Source: Symploca sp. SIO1C2 (lineage in GTDB: Bacteria > Cyanobacteriota > Cyanobacteriia > Cyanobacteriales > Coleofasciculaceae). From it: a stretch of DNA of 64,000 bases. A program made the position numbers and the translations under genes. The stretch is from NCBI GenBank assembly GCA_010672925.1, contig JAAHFP010000009.1, forward strand, positions 76,242 through 140,241, in the 5' to 3' direction. Within the stretch, counting starts at the first letter, position 1, and each line of letters starts with the position of its first letter. Below, in pieces: positions 38,101-46,685 of the stretch. Under the pieces are notes generated by a model. That model had not been told where the DNA came from. It did not search any database and saw only the letters and a list, made by a program, of their open reading frames with translations.

Positions 38101-38619
38101 AGGGCTTGCTGAATAAGTGGGTCAGCCATGCGGTGACAGTGATTTCCAGCATTTATTTTCGGAAAAAGTGCAAGGTTTTTATATCAAGAGGCTCAAAAAC
38201 CTTGTACTCTCGTAGGAGAACACCTGGTTAAATTAATAATTTTAGGGGTTTTATTCACCGGTAGTAAAAACAGTCAAACTTGCCTAAAATCCTTATGCAG
38301 CAAGTGATAATGAACTCTTAACTTATTACTTATTACTTATTACTCACCGTTCGCTTATTTTGTCTAGTGGTTAGCAAAAATTGCCATACGCTATATATAG
38401 TGTATTTCACCGATTTCCAAAACAAATCCAGATTAAGCGATCGCATATAATTGCATATACACATTTTAGATGATTTGTCAAGCAACTTGACCGTAACCTG
38501 GAATCCCCATTCCGTCGTAGAGAATTTCTCTAACTCGTTTTAAAATGAGCGAACGGTGAGTTATTACTTATTACTTATTACTTCAAAACCTGAGTCAATC
38601 GACTTATTCAGCAGACCCT
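38101..38619. mobile_element. Non-coding inverted-repeat element, family A, 519 bp with nested insertion
   Basis: Ends are AGGGCTTGCTGAATAAGT and ACTTATTCAGCAGACCCT, matching at 17 of 18 inverted positions, flanked on both sides by AATT (likely 4-bp target duplication). No transposase inside. A second element (38342-38561) is inserted within it. Confidence 0.8.
38342..38561. mobile_element. Nested inverted-repeat element, family D, 220 bp
   Basis: Ends ACTCACCGTTCGCTTATTTT and AAAATGAGCGAACGGTGAGT match at 19 of 20 inverted positions, flanked by TATT on both sides. It sits in a TTACTTA repeat. No open frame of note. A related end appears at 63874. Confidence 0.78.
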
Positions 38620-38623
38620 AATT

Positions 38624-38706
38624 AGGGCTTGCTTCTTTTTGGACTGAAGTCCTACTACTGCTTATTACTTCAAAACCCGAATCAATCGACTTATACCGCA
38701 AGCCCT
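38624..38706. mobile_element. Short family A element (83 bp) abutting the SLBB gene
   Basis: Begins AGGGCTTGCTT and ends CCGCAAGCCCT, with AATT on both sides. It shares the left AATT with the preceding 519-bp element. On the minus strand its first two bases AG plus T of AATT make the stop codon of the SLBB gene. Confidence 0.72.
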
Positions 38707-40381
38707 AATTATCGTCATTTCCGAAACCTTCAGAGAAACCCCGGAAAATATCAAATATGTTAAATAAGGAGTCTAGGGGACTTAAGACTTGGCCTACTGT
38801 ATCTGTAAAAGAAGTTAGACCAGAGCGATTGATCACAACGATATCATCGGGGCGCAGGGGAGGATTGGTTTCCTCATTGACCCCTGATTCAAAATCTACT
38901 GAGATTTTCCGCGTTTGCACTGTACCATTGCGGTTGAGGCGAATTAATTCTACAGAACTTCGGTTGGCACGAACCTTATCAAATCCCCCAGCAGCTAAAA
39001 TGGCGTCATTCAATGGGGCATTGGGTCTAACTTCTACCACCCCAGGATTGTCTACTTCCCCAACTACATTCACTTGAATAACATCAGGAGCTAGACTCGA
39101 ACTAGCTAATTCAGTTAGTTCATCGGCAAAAGGCTCTTGGGCTGTGGGTATCATCACCAAGTCTCCTTCCTGCAACAGAATATTTTGAGAGAAGTCCCCT
39201 CCCTTCAATAACTGCCACAAATCAACATTAATCACTTGTTGGAAACCACTTTTAGTGAGACGTTGTACCTGGATATTGCGCAAATCCGCTAATTGGGTAA
39301 TACCCCCAGCAGCTTGGAGGGCTTGAGCTACTCTTGGTGGATCCCCCGGTCCTCCACCTTCAGCGACAGCATTAGTGGTTCCTGAAACGATATAGGGTCC
39401 TGGGCGTTCTACTTCTCCCACCACCGCAATTTTAACTGGTCTGGTTTCTTCTGGAGAAAAGCTGGCAGTGGCTAGCAAGGTGTCTTCTACTGTGTCTAAA
39501 GTAGTAGTAGTAGGGATAAAAATTTCGTCTCCATCCCTCAAACTAATATCTTGACTGAGATTACCATTTTGGAACAAGTCCCAAAGGTTGACATTACAAG
39601 GCTCAGCATTACGACGTCGGATGCGCACCTCTCGGACGGCTGCGGCACGGGTAATACCCCCAGCTAAGTTAATTGCTTCGGTTACCTTAGGAAAATTGTT
39701 CTCCTCGGTTAGGGGTACAGTGTAAGAGCCAGGACGATTGATTTCCCCAGCTAGGGCAATAGTCATGGGACGGGCTATCACCAGTGATAGAGTAACTAGA
39801 GGTCGTTTGATATAGCGAGCATAGCGGCGGGTAATTTCTGCATTAGCCGCTGGAACGGTTAATCCTTGAACAGAAATATTACCAATTACTGGTAAGTTGA
39901 TGCTACCGTCTACCAATACTTGAAATTCACCACTGTATTCCGGGACATCAAAAACATTGACACTAACTTGATCCCCTGCTCCCAGGAGATAAGCCTCTTC
40001 TAGAGGTACTGTATTGATGCCAGTGGAGTTGACAGATGCACAAGCAGGCAATTGTCTCAGTGGTACAGTATTAATTCCCGTTGCAGATGCAGGGTCAGGA
40101 AGTGGTAATACTGAGGGTGAGAAGATATCGACCCCATCAGGAGAGTTAGATTCAGGAATGGATAATTGTATCGGTGGCTCTGTATTAACTTCCGCAGCAG
40201 GGGCTGGGATAAAAGTAGGTAATTGCGCTCTTACGGTTGTAGGTATAACAGTAATAATACTTAGTAAAATTAAACGAGTAAGCGGTTGAGTTAAGTGTTT
40301 CTTAGAATTGTCTTGATTAAATACTGTATAATAGAATTTATTATTCATCTGTTTTTTAATTCTCCCTAAGCTAAGACGCAT
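38705..40381 (-). CDS. Polysaccharide export protein with SLBB domains (Wza-like)
   Basis: A 558-residue outer-membrane-type export protein. After a signal peptide (LILLSIITVIPTTVRA, about 37-52) comes a poly-export domain (YLLGAGDQVSVNVFDVPEYSG, about 131-151), then about three SLBB domains (VIARPMTIALAGEINRPGSY; VAVVGEVERPGPY-like; VNVVGEVDNPGVV). Such proteins form the periplasmic/outer-membrane channel for capsule or exopolysaccharide. No lipobox cysteine is obvious. A start at Met12 (40348) is possible. The stop TAG is built at the edge of a small mobile element, so the native C-terminus may have been longer. Confidence 0.9.
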   Translation of the reverse strand: MRLSLGRIKKQMNNKFYYTVFNQDNSKKHLTQPLTRLILLSIITVIPTTVRAQLPTFIPAPAAEVNTEPPIQLSIPESNSPDGVDIFSPSVLPLPDPASATGINTVPLRQLPACASVNSTGINTVPLEEAYLLGAGDQVSVNVFDVPEYSGEFQVLVDGSINLPVIGNISVQGLTVPAANAEITRRYARYIKRPLVTLSLVIARPMTIALAGEINRPGSYTVPLTEENNFPKVTEAINLAGGITRAAAVREVRIRRRNAEPCNVNLWDLFQNGNLSQDISLRDGDEIFIPTTTTLDTVEDTLLATASFSPEETRPVKIAVVGEVERPGPYIVSGTTNAVAEGGGPGDPPRVAQALQAAGGITQLADLRNIQVQRLTKSGFQQVINVDLWQLLKGGDFSQNILLQEGDLVMIPTAQEPFADELTELASSSLAPDVIQVNVVGEVDNPGVVEVRPNAPLNDAILAAGGFDKVRANRSSVELIRLNRNGTVQTRKISVDFESGVNEETNPPLRPDDIVVINRSGLTSFTDTVGQVLSPLDSLFNIFDIFRGFSEGFGNDDN

Positions 40382-40585
40382 TTAAATTAGTTTCTCCTAA
40401 TCTCCGCGTCGGTCGCGTCAGTACCAATTCACAATTTAAATGCACAACAGCTTACTCCTTCGCATTCAGAGCAATGGGTTGATTTTTTACGGGTAAGCCC
40501 CTAAGTAACTATACAAAGATAGAGATTAAAACTCAGGATATTTTGAACAATTTATCAGCAATAGACCTCTTGTATAAATACCGGA

Positions 40586-40651
40586 GGGTGAAGCATTGGC
40601 GAACAAAAACCTTGGTTTTATCGGCAATATGGTAGCACCAATGCTTCACCC
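40586..40651. repeat. Inverted repeat with 14-bp perfect arms
   Basis: GGGTGAAGCATTGG and CCAATGCTTCACCC enclose about 38 bp; ATACCGG occurs on both flanks. This dispersed GAAGCATT type is common in cyanobacterial intergenic DNA. Confidence 0.8.
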
Positions 40652-40691
40652 CTACAGATACCGGACTTCTAATCTTTGCTCTGAGGCTGTA

Positions 40692-40913
40692 CTAACCGCC
40701 ACCAACAATGGTGACAATTTCAATTTTGTCCCCCTCCTGAATCTTAGTCTGGGGCCAAAATTGCCGATGGAGAATTTCACCATTGTATTCCACTGCTACA
40801 AGGCGTGGATTTAAGCCTAGCTGTTCTAGTAGTTGGGGTAACTGAGTTGAGCTAGAGCAGCTGTGAGCTTCCCCATTGACTTGAAGGGTAATTTGGTTAG
40901 AGTGGTTATTCAT
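40692..40913 (-). CDS. thiS: Sulfur carrier protein ThiS
   Basis: A 73-residue ubiquitin-like protein that carries thiocarboxylate sulfur for the thiazole half of thiamine. It ends in the required Gly-Gly (VTIVGGG) and has the ThiS core LVAVEYNGEILHR. ATG 40913 gives the usual length; a longer frame to 40964 would add an unlikely N-terminus lying inside thiE. The start overlaps the end of thiE by 8 bp, so the two are translationally coupled. Confidence 0.93.
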   Translation of the reverse strand: MNNHSNQITLQVNGEAHSCSSSTQLPQLLEQLGLNPRLVAVEYNGEILHRQFWPQTKIQEGDKIEIVTIVGGG

Positions 40914-41994
40914 CCGATGGGTAAACGCGAACTTCAAGGCGACGGAGAGTTTGTTCCTTAGCAAGCTGAGATAAAAAATATTGGGTAACTAAAGTAGGTT
41001 GTTCTGCTTGCATAATCGCACGGACAATAGCTACCCGTTGTGCACCAGCATTCAGGACTTCTTGTAAGTTACTAGGGTCAATGCCCCCGATCGCAAACCA
41101 AGGAACAGTTGCATTTTGGGTAGCATACTTCACATATTCTAAACCAGCGGCAGCTTTACCTGGTTTGGTTGGAGTATCGTATACTGGTCCAACGCCAACG
41201 TAATCAGCACCTTCTGCGATCGCACTGTGCAGCTCATCTGGGTTGGTAGTAGAACGACCAATAAGGCGCTGTGGTCCGAGAAGCTGCCGTGCTAGATTTA
41301 TAGGCACATCATGTTGACCTAAATGAACCCCATCTGCATCAACTGCCAAGGCTAAATCTACTCGGTCGTTCATAATAAAGAGGGCACCATAGTGATGACA
41401 AAGTTGGCGTAGTTTTTGACCATGAGAGATCTTCACCGTATCATCTGCCGTTTTTTCTCGATACTGTACCATCGTAATTCCCCCTTGTAGAGCAGCCTCG
41501 ACAGTGGAAAACAGCTGTTCATTAGTAGCAGTAACTAGATAGAGTTGCGATCGCTGGAGTAGCTGATAACGGTGAGATGTTAGCAAATTGCTCTCTAAGG
41601 TATAAACCCGATAGCGCATCTGCTTACACAAACCTCCCATCACTGGACTGTTCAGTTTGCCATATTCCTCCAAGACTCGTAGTGCTTCTTGCACCCGGCA
41701 AAAATTGGCTTGCAACACCTGCTGAATGCTCAAGCGTTGTTCTTCTCCAGGATGAGTCAGTTCCGTACCAACATCTCCAGGGGTATCCCGCCAGTCTCTA
41801 AGATCCTGGGTATGCCAGCTGGCTAATTCCTGGCGCATTTGCTTGCACTCACCGGCAAACTCGAGATTGTTGATTCCAAAGCGACACCACTCTTCTACAA
41901 TACGCAGCCCTTCTCTGGCTCGATCTAAATTGGCATCTAGAATGCGGCAAATAGCTGGCTGCTGCCATTTACGATCTATATATTGCTCGCTCAT
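40906..41994 (-). CDS. thiE: Thiamine-phosphate synthase ThiE with N-terminal extension
   Basis: Joins the pyrimidine and thiazole phosphate moieties to make thiamine phosphate. The C-terminal TIM barrel (about 150-350) has GITMVQYREK, FIMNDRVDLALAVDADGVHL, VGVGPVYDTPTKP and WFAIGGIDPSN. The N-terminal 140 residues (RILDANLDRAREGLRIVEEW) are the extra domain typical of cyanobacterial ThiE. ATG 41994 is preferred; an upstream GTG at 42009 is in frame. thiS follows with an 8-bp overlap. Confidence 0.94.
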   Translation of the reverse strand: MSEQYIDRKWQQPAICRILDANLDRAREGLRIVEEWCRFGINNLEFAGECKQMRQELASWHTQDLRDWRDTPGDVGTELTHPGEEQRLSIQQVLQANFCRVQEALRVLEEYGKLNSPVMGGLCKQMRYRVYTLESNLLTSHRYQLLQRSQLYLVTATNEQLFSTVEAALQGGITMVQYREKTADDTVKISHGQKLRQLCHHYGALFIMNDRVDLALAVDADGVHLGQHDVPINLARQLLGPQRLIGRSTTNPDELHSAIAEGADYVGVGPVYDTPTKPGKAAAGLEYVKYATQNATVPWFAIGGIDPSNLQEVLNAGAQRVAIVRAIMQAEQPTLVTQYFLSQLAKEQTLRRLEVRVYPSDE

Positions 41995-42245
41995 CGCGAA
42001 CCACTCCACTACTGTTTATGCTAAAAGGACTTTTTTAACTTCTTCCGGCAGGAATGCACCGCCGTTGATTTGCCGCAAAATTAGGACTAAACCAAACGTC
42101 ATAACCACTTATCAGTGACCAGGTTTCACCCAGTTACCAGTTCTTACTGCTCACTGTGGAAATCTGTTAGTGCCACCAACAATTATTTTAAACTGCAAAT
42201 TATACACTAAAAAAGTATCACAAACAACTTCTCTAAATTAGATTT

Positions 42246-42374
42246 ATATCAAGTTCGGTTGAATACTTACACTTTGGTGACAAGAAGGCAGAGGGCAAAA
42301 GGCAGAGGGCTCCAAGGGAAGAAAGAAGTTTGCAAGGTAGAAGGGAATTATAAGTGATTATCCGAACTTGATAT
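42246..42374. mobile_element. Non-coding inverted-repeat element, family B, copy 1 (129 bp)
   Basis: Left end ATATCAAGTTCGG, right end CCGAACTTGATAT, perfect 13-bp inverted repeats. Next to the left end is TGAATACTTACACTT. The interior is GGCAGAGGG-type tandem repeat. Copies 2 and 3 are at 53986 and 60210. Confidence 0.8.
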
Positions 42375-42462
42375 TATCCATCTTCTTGTCTCATTAGCGG
42401 CAGAGAGGGTTGTGATGGTCATTTTTTGTAGTACCGTGGCACACCTAAAAATGTGTAACAGA

Positions 42463-42496
42463 TGTAGGTTGGGTCTCATTGCCTCGACCCAACACA
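42463..42496. repeat. GGTTGGGT inverted repeat
   Basis: TGTAGGTTGGGT and ACCCAACACA flank a 12-bp loop. This is a common dispersed cyanobacterial hairpin; no T-run, so not called a terminator. The rest of 42010-42517 holds no gene. Confidence 0.65.
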
Positions 42497-42517
42497 GTCC
42501 TCTAAGAGAACTCACAG

Positions 42518-43225
42518 CTAAGATGACACTTCGGAGTAAGCCTGCTGTACCCGCTCTAATTCCAAATCATTCAAATTATCCACAGTCCAGTTGGTTTGAC
42601 GTTGGAGCATATGAAAAGGATAGGTATTCGCCACACCTACTACCTGCATTCCAGCTCTCTTGGCTGCTTCAATTCCTGCTGGAGTATCTTCTATTGCTAG
42701 ACATTCATGGCTGTGGAGGTTGAGGGTGGGATATTGTTGATTGATCTTCTCCACTGCTAGAAGATAGCCATCGGGTTCAGGTTTACTCACTTTAATGTCG
42801 TCACCAGCAACAATTACACAAAAGTATTGTGCTAAATTGGCACGATTGATTACTAGTTCTACCTCTCGATGTTGTGCCCCACTCACCACACCCATCGGTA
42901 ACTGAGCAACACGGAGTTTGAAAATCAAGTCTTCCAAACCTGGAAAAATAGGTAACTTCTCCATTTCCTCTAGCTGGTGTTGGTAGGCTTGAGATTTTTG
43001 GGCAATGAGCTGGGTTAAGTACTCTGGGGTAACTACACGACCCCTACGTTTAAGTATCTCCTGTAGACAGGAGCGATCGCTTCTACCTAAACATACCTCC
43101 CGAAACTCACTGGCGTCGGGACGCAGATTTTCTCCTGTAATAATTTCTTCAATTAGCTGTTCGTGAATGGCCTCATCATTAATAATGACGCCATTGAAGT
43201 CAAAGAGAACTGCCTTTAAACTCAT
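42518..43225 (-). CDS. HAD-superfamily phosphatase (beta-phosphoglucomutase-like)
   Basis: A 235-residue HAD hydrolase. Motif I is VLFDFNGVIINDE (residues about 6-18): the nucleophile Asp is present but the second acid is Asn where most members have Asp. Motif II is GVVSGA, motif III has the lysine of KVSKPEPDGY, and motif IV is CLAIEDTPAGIEAAKRAGM. The helical cap lies at about 18-85. Substrate not predictable. It lies 9 bp after the methyltransferase gene on the same strand, so the two probably form an operon. Confidence 0.88.
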   Translation of the reverse strand: MSLKAVLFDFNGVIINDEAIHEQLIEEIITGENLRPDASEFREVCLGRSDRSCLQEILKRRGRVVTPEYLTQLIAQKSQAYQHQLEEMEKLPIFPGLEDLIFKLRVAQLPMGVVSGAQHREVELVINRANLAQYFCVIVAGDDIKVSKPEPDGYLLAVEKINQQYPTLNLHSHECLAIEDTPAGIEAAKRAGMQVVGVANTYPFHMLQRQTNWTVDNLNDLELERVQQAYSEVSS

Positions 43226-43234
43226 GCTATTTTG

Positions 43235-44125
43235 CTAAAAAGCTGGGGCAGGAATACCCTGGGAATCTAAGTCTTCAATTATACTACTTGTGGTAGCTTG
43301 ATCTCCAGAAGTTGTCGGCTTATCTACTGGCAGAGGTTTCATACCCTTTGTTACCTGATGTACCCACCATAACTCCTGAGTTTGTACCCCTTCAAAGCCT
43401 GCGGCTCCCAACCAAGCATCTACACTACCGGCAGCAAAATCCTTGATATAAGGCTCTTCAAACACCTCAGTCAACCAATCTACTTGGCGCAGGGTGTGCT
43501 GATTGCCATCCAAAATAATAGCTTCTCCTCCCGGTATCAGTAACCGAAAGCCTTCCTGCAAAATCGATTGAGCTACCTGTGATGGTGTTTCGTGAAACAA
43601 TAATGAAGCTGTAACCAAGTCAAAAGAGGCATCAGGGAAACCCGTTTCTTCGGCATTAGCATGAAGCCACTGGAGCTCTAAACCAGCTGATTTTGCTTTA
43701 TAGTCAGCCATAAAGAGCATATAAGGGGATAAGTCAATGCCAATTACCTCAGCTTGAGGAAAAGCCTGCTTGAGCATGAGGGTAGTAGAACCGGTGCCAC
43801 AACCTAAGTCGAGAATCCGTCGCGGTGTTCCCTTGACGGCATCAATTAAACCTTGGCGTACCCAGGTTTCGTTAGGGGGTAAAACGTATTTAGTTATCGG
43901 ATCATAGGTATTTGCCGCTGTACCATTCAGGTAACCCCCTTCAATACCGTGGAAATTTTGACTAGCGTAGTAGGAAGGATAATTTAACTGAGGATTACGG
44001 AAGCGATCGCTTTCGGCTTCCCAGTTAGTGCTGTAATAAAATTGCCGTAACTTGTCCTCATCAATCAAGCTACGGATGATTGGGGATAGGAAACGATCCC
44101 AAATTGTGTCTTTACGAACTGCCAT
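43235..44125 (-). CDS. Class I SAM-dependent methyltransferase
   Basis: A 296-residue protein with SAM motif I RILDLGCGTGSTTLMLKQ (about 92-109), the acidic VIGIDLSPYML loop and SFDLVTASLLFHETP (about 167-181). A long N-terminal region (1-85) precedes the fold. Substrate unknown. Probably co-transcribed with the HAD gene downstream. Not part of the PKS cluster by position. Confidence 0.88.
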   Translation of the reverse strand: MAVRKDTIWDRFLSPIIRSLIDEDKLRQFYYSTNWEAESDRFRNPQLNYPSYYASQNFHGIEGGYLNGTAANTYDPITKYVLPPNETWVRQGLIDAVKGTPRRILDLGCGTGSTTLMLKQAFPQAEVIGIDLSPYMLFMADYKAKSAGLELQWLHANAEETGFPDASFDLVTASLLFHETPSQVAQSILQEGFRLLIPGGEAIILDGNQHTLRQVDWLTEVFEEPYIKDFAAGSVDAWLGAAGFEGVQTQELWWVHQVTKGMKPLPVDKPTTSGDQATTSSIIEDLDSQGIPAPAF

Positions 44126-44127
44126 AG

Positions 44128-44212
44128 GAGTGGTGGTAGGTGTTAGGTGGTAGGTGGTAGGTGTTAGGTGTTAGGTGTTAGGTGTTAGGTGGTAGGTGGT
44201 AGGTGACAAGTT
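44128..44212. repeat. Tandem repeat GGTAGGTGTTAGGT
   Basis: Seven-base units GGTAGGT and GTTAGGT alternate over about 85 bp. The complementary unit CCTACCA/ACCTAAC is seen at 60490-60573, and a further block occurs at 54827-54860. Confidence 0.92.
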
Positions 44213-44315
44213 AAAAGGTAGTGCATGAGTGTTAACTCCCATATATGACGTAGTGGTGCTAAAAAAACCTATATATAGAAATACTCCAAGGGTTAGGGAA
44301 ATTGGTATTCTTCTT

Positions 44316-44349
44316 CCTCCGCTCCTCCGCTCCTCCGCTCCTCCGCTCC
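44316..44349. repeat. CTCCGCTC tandem repeat
   Basis: Four 8-bp copies of CTCCGCTC in a row. Confidence 0.9.
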
Positions 44350-44398
44350 CTTGACAACGACATCTTTACCTTAACTTGTCACCCATGAGTGTTAGGTG

Positions 44399-45385
44399 TT
44401 AATAGATTCTTTGTTGCTTGTTGCTTTGCAATTCATAGCAGCAAGCTTTGTTGTAACGGGGGGTATTATCATCAGGATTCAGTTCAATTGCCTGATCATA
44501 ACTAGCGATCGCTTCTTCTATTCTTCCCAAATCTTTCAGAGCAATACCCAGGTTATTCCAGATGCCATCATAATTAGGATTAAATTTAATAGCTTGCTTA
44601 TAACTGGATACTGCTTCTTCTAGTTTTCCCAATTCATACAGAGCAATACCTCGGTTATACCAGGCTCCATGTTTGTCTGGTTTCAATTCAAGGGCTCTAT
44701 TATAACTAGCGATCGCTGCTTCTAGTTTTTCTAATTCGTAGAGTGCATTTCCTCGATTGTACCAAGCTTCATCATCTTCTAGATTACATTCAAGAGCCCG
44801 ATCATAACTAGCGATCGCTTTTTCTAGTCTGCCCAATTCATATAGAGCAACACCCCGGTTGTACCAGGCTCCATTATCCTTAGGTTTCAATTCAAGAGCT
44901 TGATCATAGCTAGCGATTGCTGCTTCTAATCTGCCCAAATCTTTCAGAGCAATACCTCGATTGTTCCAGGCAGCATCATTTTCTGGATTAAACTCCAGAG
45001 CTTTATCATAATTAGCGATCGCTTTTTCTAATCTGCCCAATTCAGACAGAGCCAAACCCCGATTGTACCAGGTGGTGTCATCCTCTGGATTAAATTCAAG
45101 AGCCCGATCATAACTAGCGATCGCTTCTTCTAATCTGCCCAAGTCAGACAGAGCATTGCCCCGTTTATACCAAGCTTCGTCTTTGTCTGGTTTAAGCTCA
45201 AGGGCTCTATCATAACTAGCGATCGCTTCTTCTAGTTTTCCCAATTCAGATAAAGTATTACCCTGGTTGTACCAAACTTTGTCTTGGTCTAGTTTGAACT
45301 CAATAGCTTTATCATAACTAGTAATAGCTTCTTCCAATTTTCCCCAACCCTTCAGGGCCATATCTATAATTCTACTTTTTGTCAT
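44399..45385 (-). CDS. TPR repeat protein
   Basis: A 328-residue protein made almost wholly of about nine 34-residue TPRs (EEAIASYDRALELKPD, then EAWYKRGNALSDLGRL and variants). Adjacent repeats are nearly identical, pointing to recent expansion. TPRs bind protein partners; no catalytic or membrane part is present. HIP1 octamers recur in phase with the repeat at about 102-bp spacing. The start overlaps the end of a small upstream ORF by 14 bp. Confidence 0.88.
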   Translation of the reverse strand: MTKSRIIDMALKGWGKLEEAITSYDKAIEFKLDQDKVWYNQGNTLSELGKLEEAIASYDRALELKPDKDEAWYKRGNALSDLGRLEEAIASYDRALEFNPEDDTTWYNRGLALSELGRLEKAIANYDKALEFNPENDAAWNNRGIALKDLGRLEAAIASYDQALELKPKDNGAWYNRGVALYELGRLEKAIASYDRALECNLEDDEAWYNRGNALYELEKLEAAIASYNRALELKPDKHGAWYNRGIALYELGKLEEAVSSYKQAIKFNPNYDGIWNNLGIALKDLGRIEEAIASYDQAIELNPDDNTPRYNKACCYELQSNKQQRIY

Positions 45386-45578
45386 CCTTAAAAAAGGGAT
45401 TATTAATTGTTACTATTTTGATGTTTTTTAGCTTAATTGCTTTCTTGGGATTTTTCAGAGCAATCGTTTTAAAATTTTTGGGAGTTGGCCAGCCGTCTAG
45501 TGGATTTTCCTTGAGAGCTGATTTGAGGAATTTTTCTGGGGAGAATTTCTTGCCAAAAATGTCCTTATTCTTTGCCAT
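45372..45578 (-). CDS. Small basic hypothetical protein
   Basis: A 68-residue lysine-rich protein (MAKNKDIFGKKFSPEKFLKS; later AIKLKNIKIVTINNPFF). ATG 45578 is preferred over an in-frame TTG at 45593. It overlaps the start of the TPR gene by 14 bp, which suggests translational coupling. No family recognised and no clear ribosome-binding site; it may be spurious. Confidence 0.45.
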   Translation of the reverse strand: MAKNKDIFGKKFSPEKFLKSALKENPLDGWPTPKNFKTIALKNPKKAIKLKNIKIVTINNPFFKDDKK

Positions 45579-45653
45579 GGCTTGTGTAACCAATTAATTG
45601 CTGTGATAAAAATTGTGATACAGATGAATTAGTTTGTCAAGAGTTGTTTCAGG

Positions 45654-46622
45654 TTAAAATGTGGTAATTTTATTCCAGGCTTGGATCACTGTTTTTAATG
45701 ACTCTGGTAGTTGATGTTGAACCATATCAGCATAACTAGTTGTACCTCTCTGGCTTGTCATAACCACAGTTACATAGTCAGCAGCACCGATAGGAGGTGG
45801 ATAACTCAGCTGCTTGAATTGAGCAAAATCTACTTTCTCTAGCAACTGTTGAAACTGTTGGACTTCTTGGCTAGAAATACGGGAAATCCGGGGTGAAGCA
45901 GCAGTACCATTAAAATTCACAAATGCTTGCATCACTTGCCCATTTTTAAGGAGAGTTGTTTCATAGGTTCTACCGGTGAAACCACCACTAGTAATCACGC
46001 GAAAAATTGTATTTTGAGGTAAAGGTGGTGGTAACTCCCTCTGGGGAGTCTGCACTGCTAAAATTACGGTATCCGGTAAACTACTTTCTGTTGGTAATTG
46101 AGCAGGGGTCTTTTCTAGCTTAACTACAGAGCCAGAATCATTAGTGCGATAAATAAAAGATTGTCCCTGATCTTCAACTCGTACCCGCCAACCAGTTACA
46201 AGAGCTTGAGTACATAAAGTATCTGGACTACTAATACCCAAACAACCATCAGGCCAAGTTTGCTGCTGTGCTTGGGTAATCTTAAGTTGGGCAATGGGCA
46301 AAATAGACTGTTTAGATGCCTCCTGTAAGACAGCCTGGGCAACGGAATCAGGTAATTCAGCATCAGTTAGGTTGCTAGCCTCTTCATTATCGGTAACTGC
46401 TGACGGCAAACTGCTAGAGGGGCTCTTGGCATTTTTTTCAGATACATCACCAGTGCTGGGGGAATCAGTAGGAGCAACTGAAGTTTGACAACCCAAGGTT
46501 ACACCAGTACTCAGGGACAACATACTAATTAACACTAGAGCAGTAAGAATGCGCTGGTGTCGGTTGGTTATTTGCAGAAAGTATCGTAAAGTTTTACTAA
46601 AAATATAGTCAAACCTAGTCAT
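45654..46622 (-). CDS. Putative lipoprotein
   Basis: A 322-residue protein with an N-terminal hydrophobic segment and a lipobox-like TGVTLGC (Cys about 45), followed by a Ser/Pro-rich spacer to about 85. The rest is soluble; motifs include WPDGCLGIS and TGWRVRVEDQGQSFIYRTN, which recur in cyanobacterial exported proteins. Function unknown. It lies alone, with tnpB downstream of its start on the other strand. Confidence 0.75.
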   Translation of the reverse strand: MTRFDYIFSKTLRYFLQITNRHQRILTALVLISMLSLSTGVTLGCQTSVAPTDSPSTGDVSEKNAKSPSSSLPSAVTDNEEASNLTDAELPDSVAQAVLQEASKQSILPIAQLKITQAQQQTWPDGCLGISSPDTLCTQALVTGWRVRVEDQGQSFIYRTNDSGSVVKLEKTPAQLPTESSLPDTVILAVQTPQRELPPPLPQNTIFRVITSGGFTGRTYETTLLKNGQVMQAFVNFNGTAASPRISRISSQEVQQFQQLLEKVDFAQFKQLSYPPPIGAADYVTVVMTSQRGTTSYADMVQHQLPESLKTVIQAWNKITTF

Positions 46623-46685
46623 CTATGCTATCATGTACACATCAAGCTTTCTCAATATGCTACAGCTAGAGGCTAACGGACAGTA

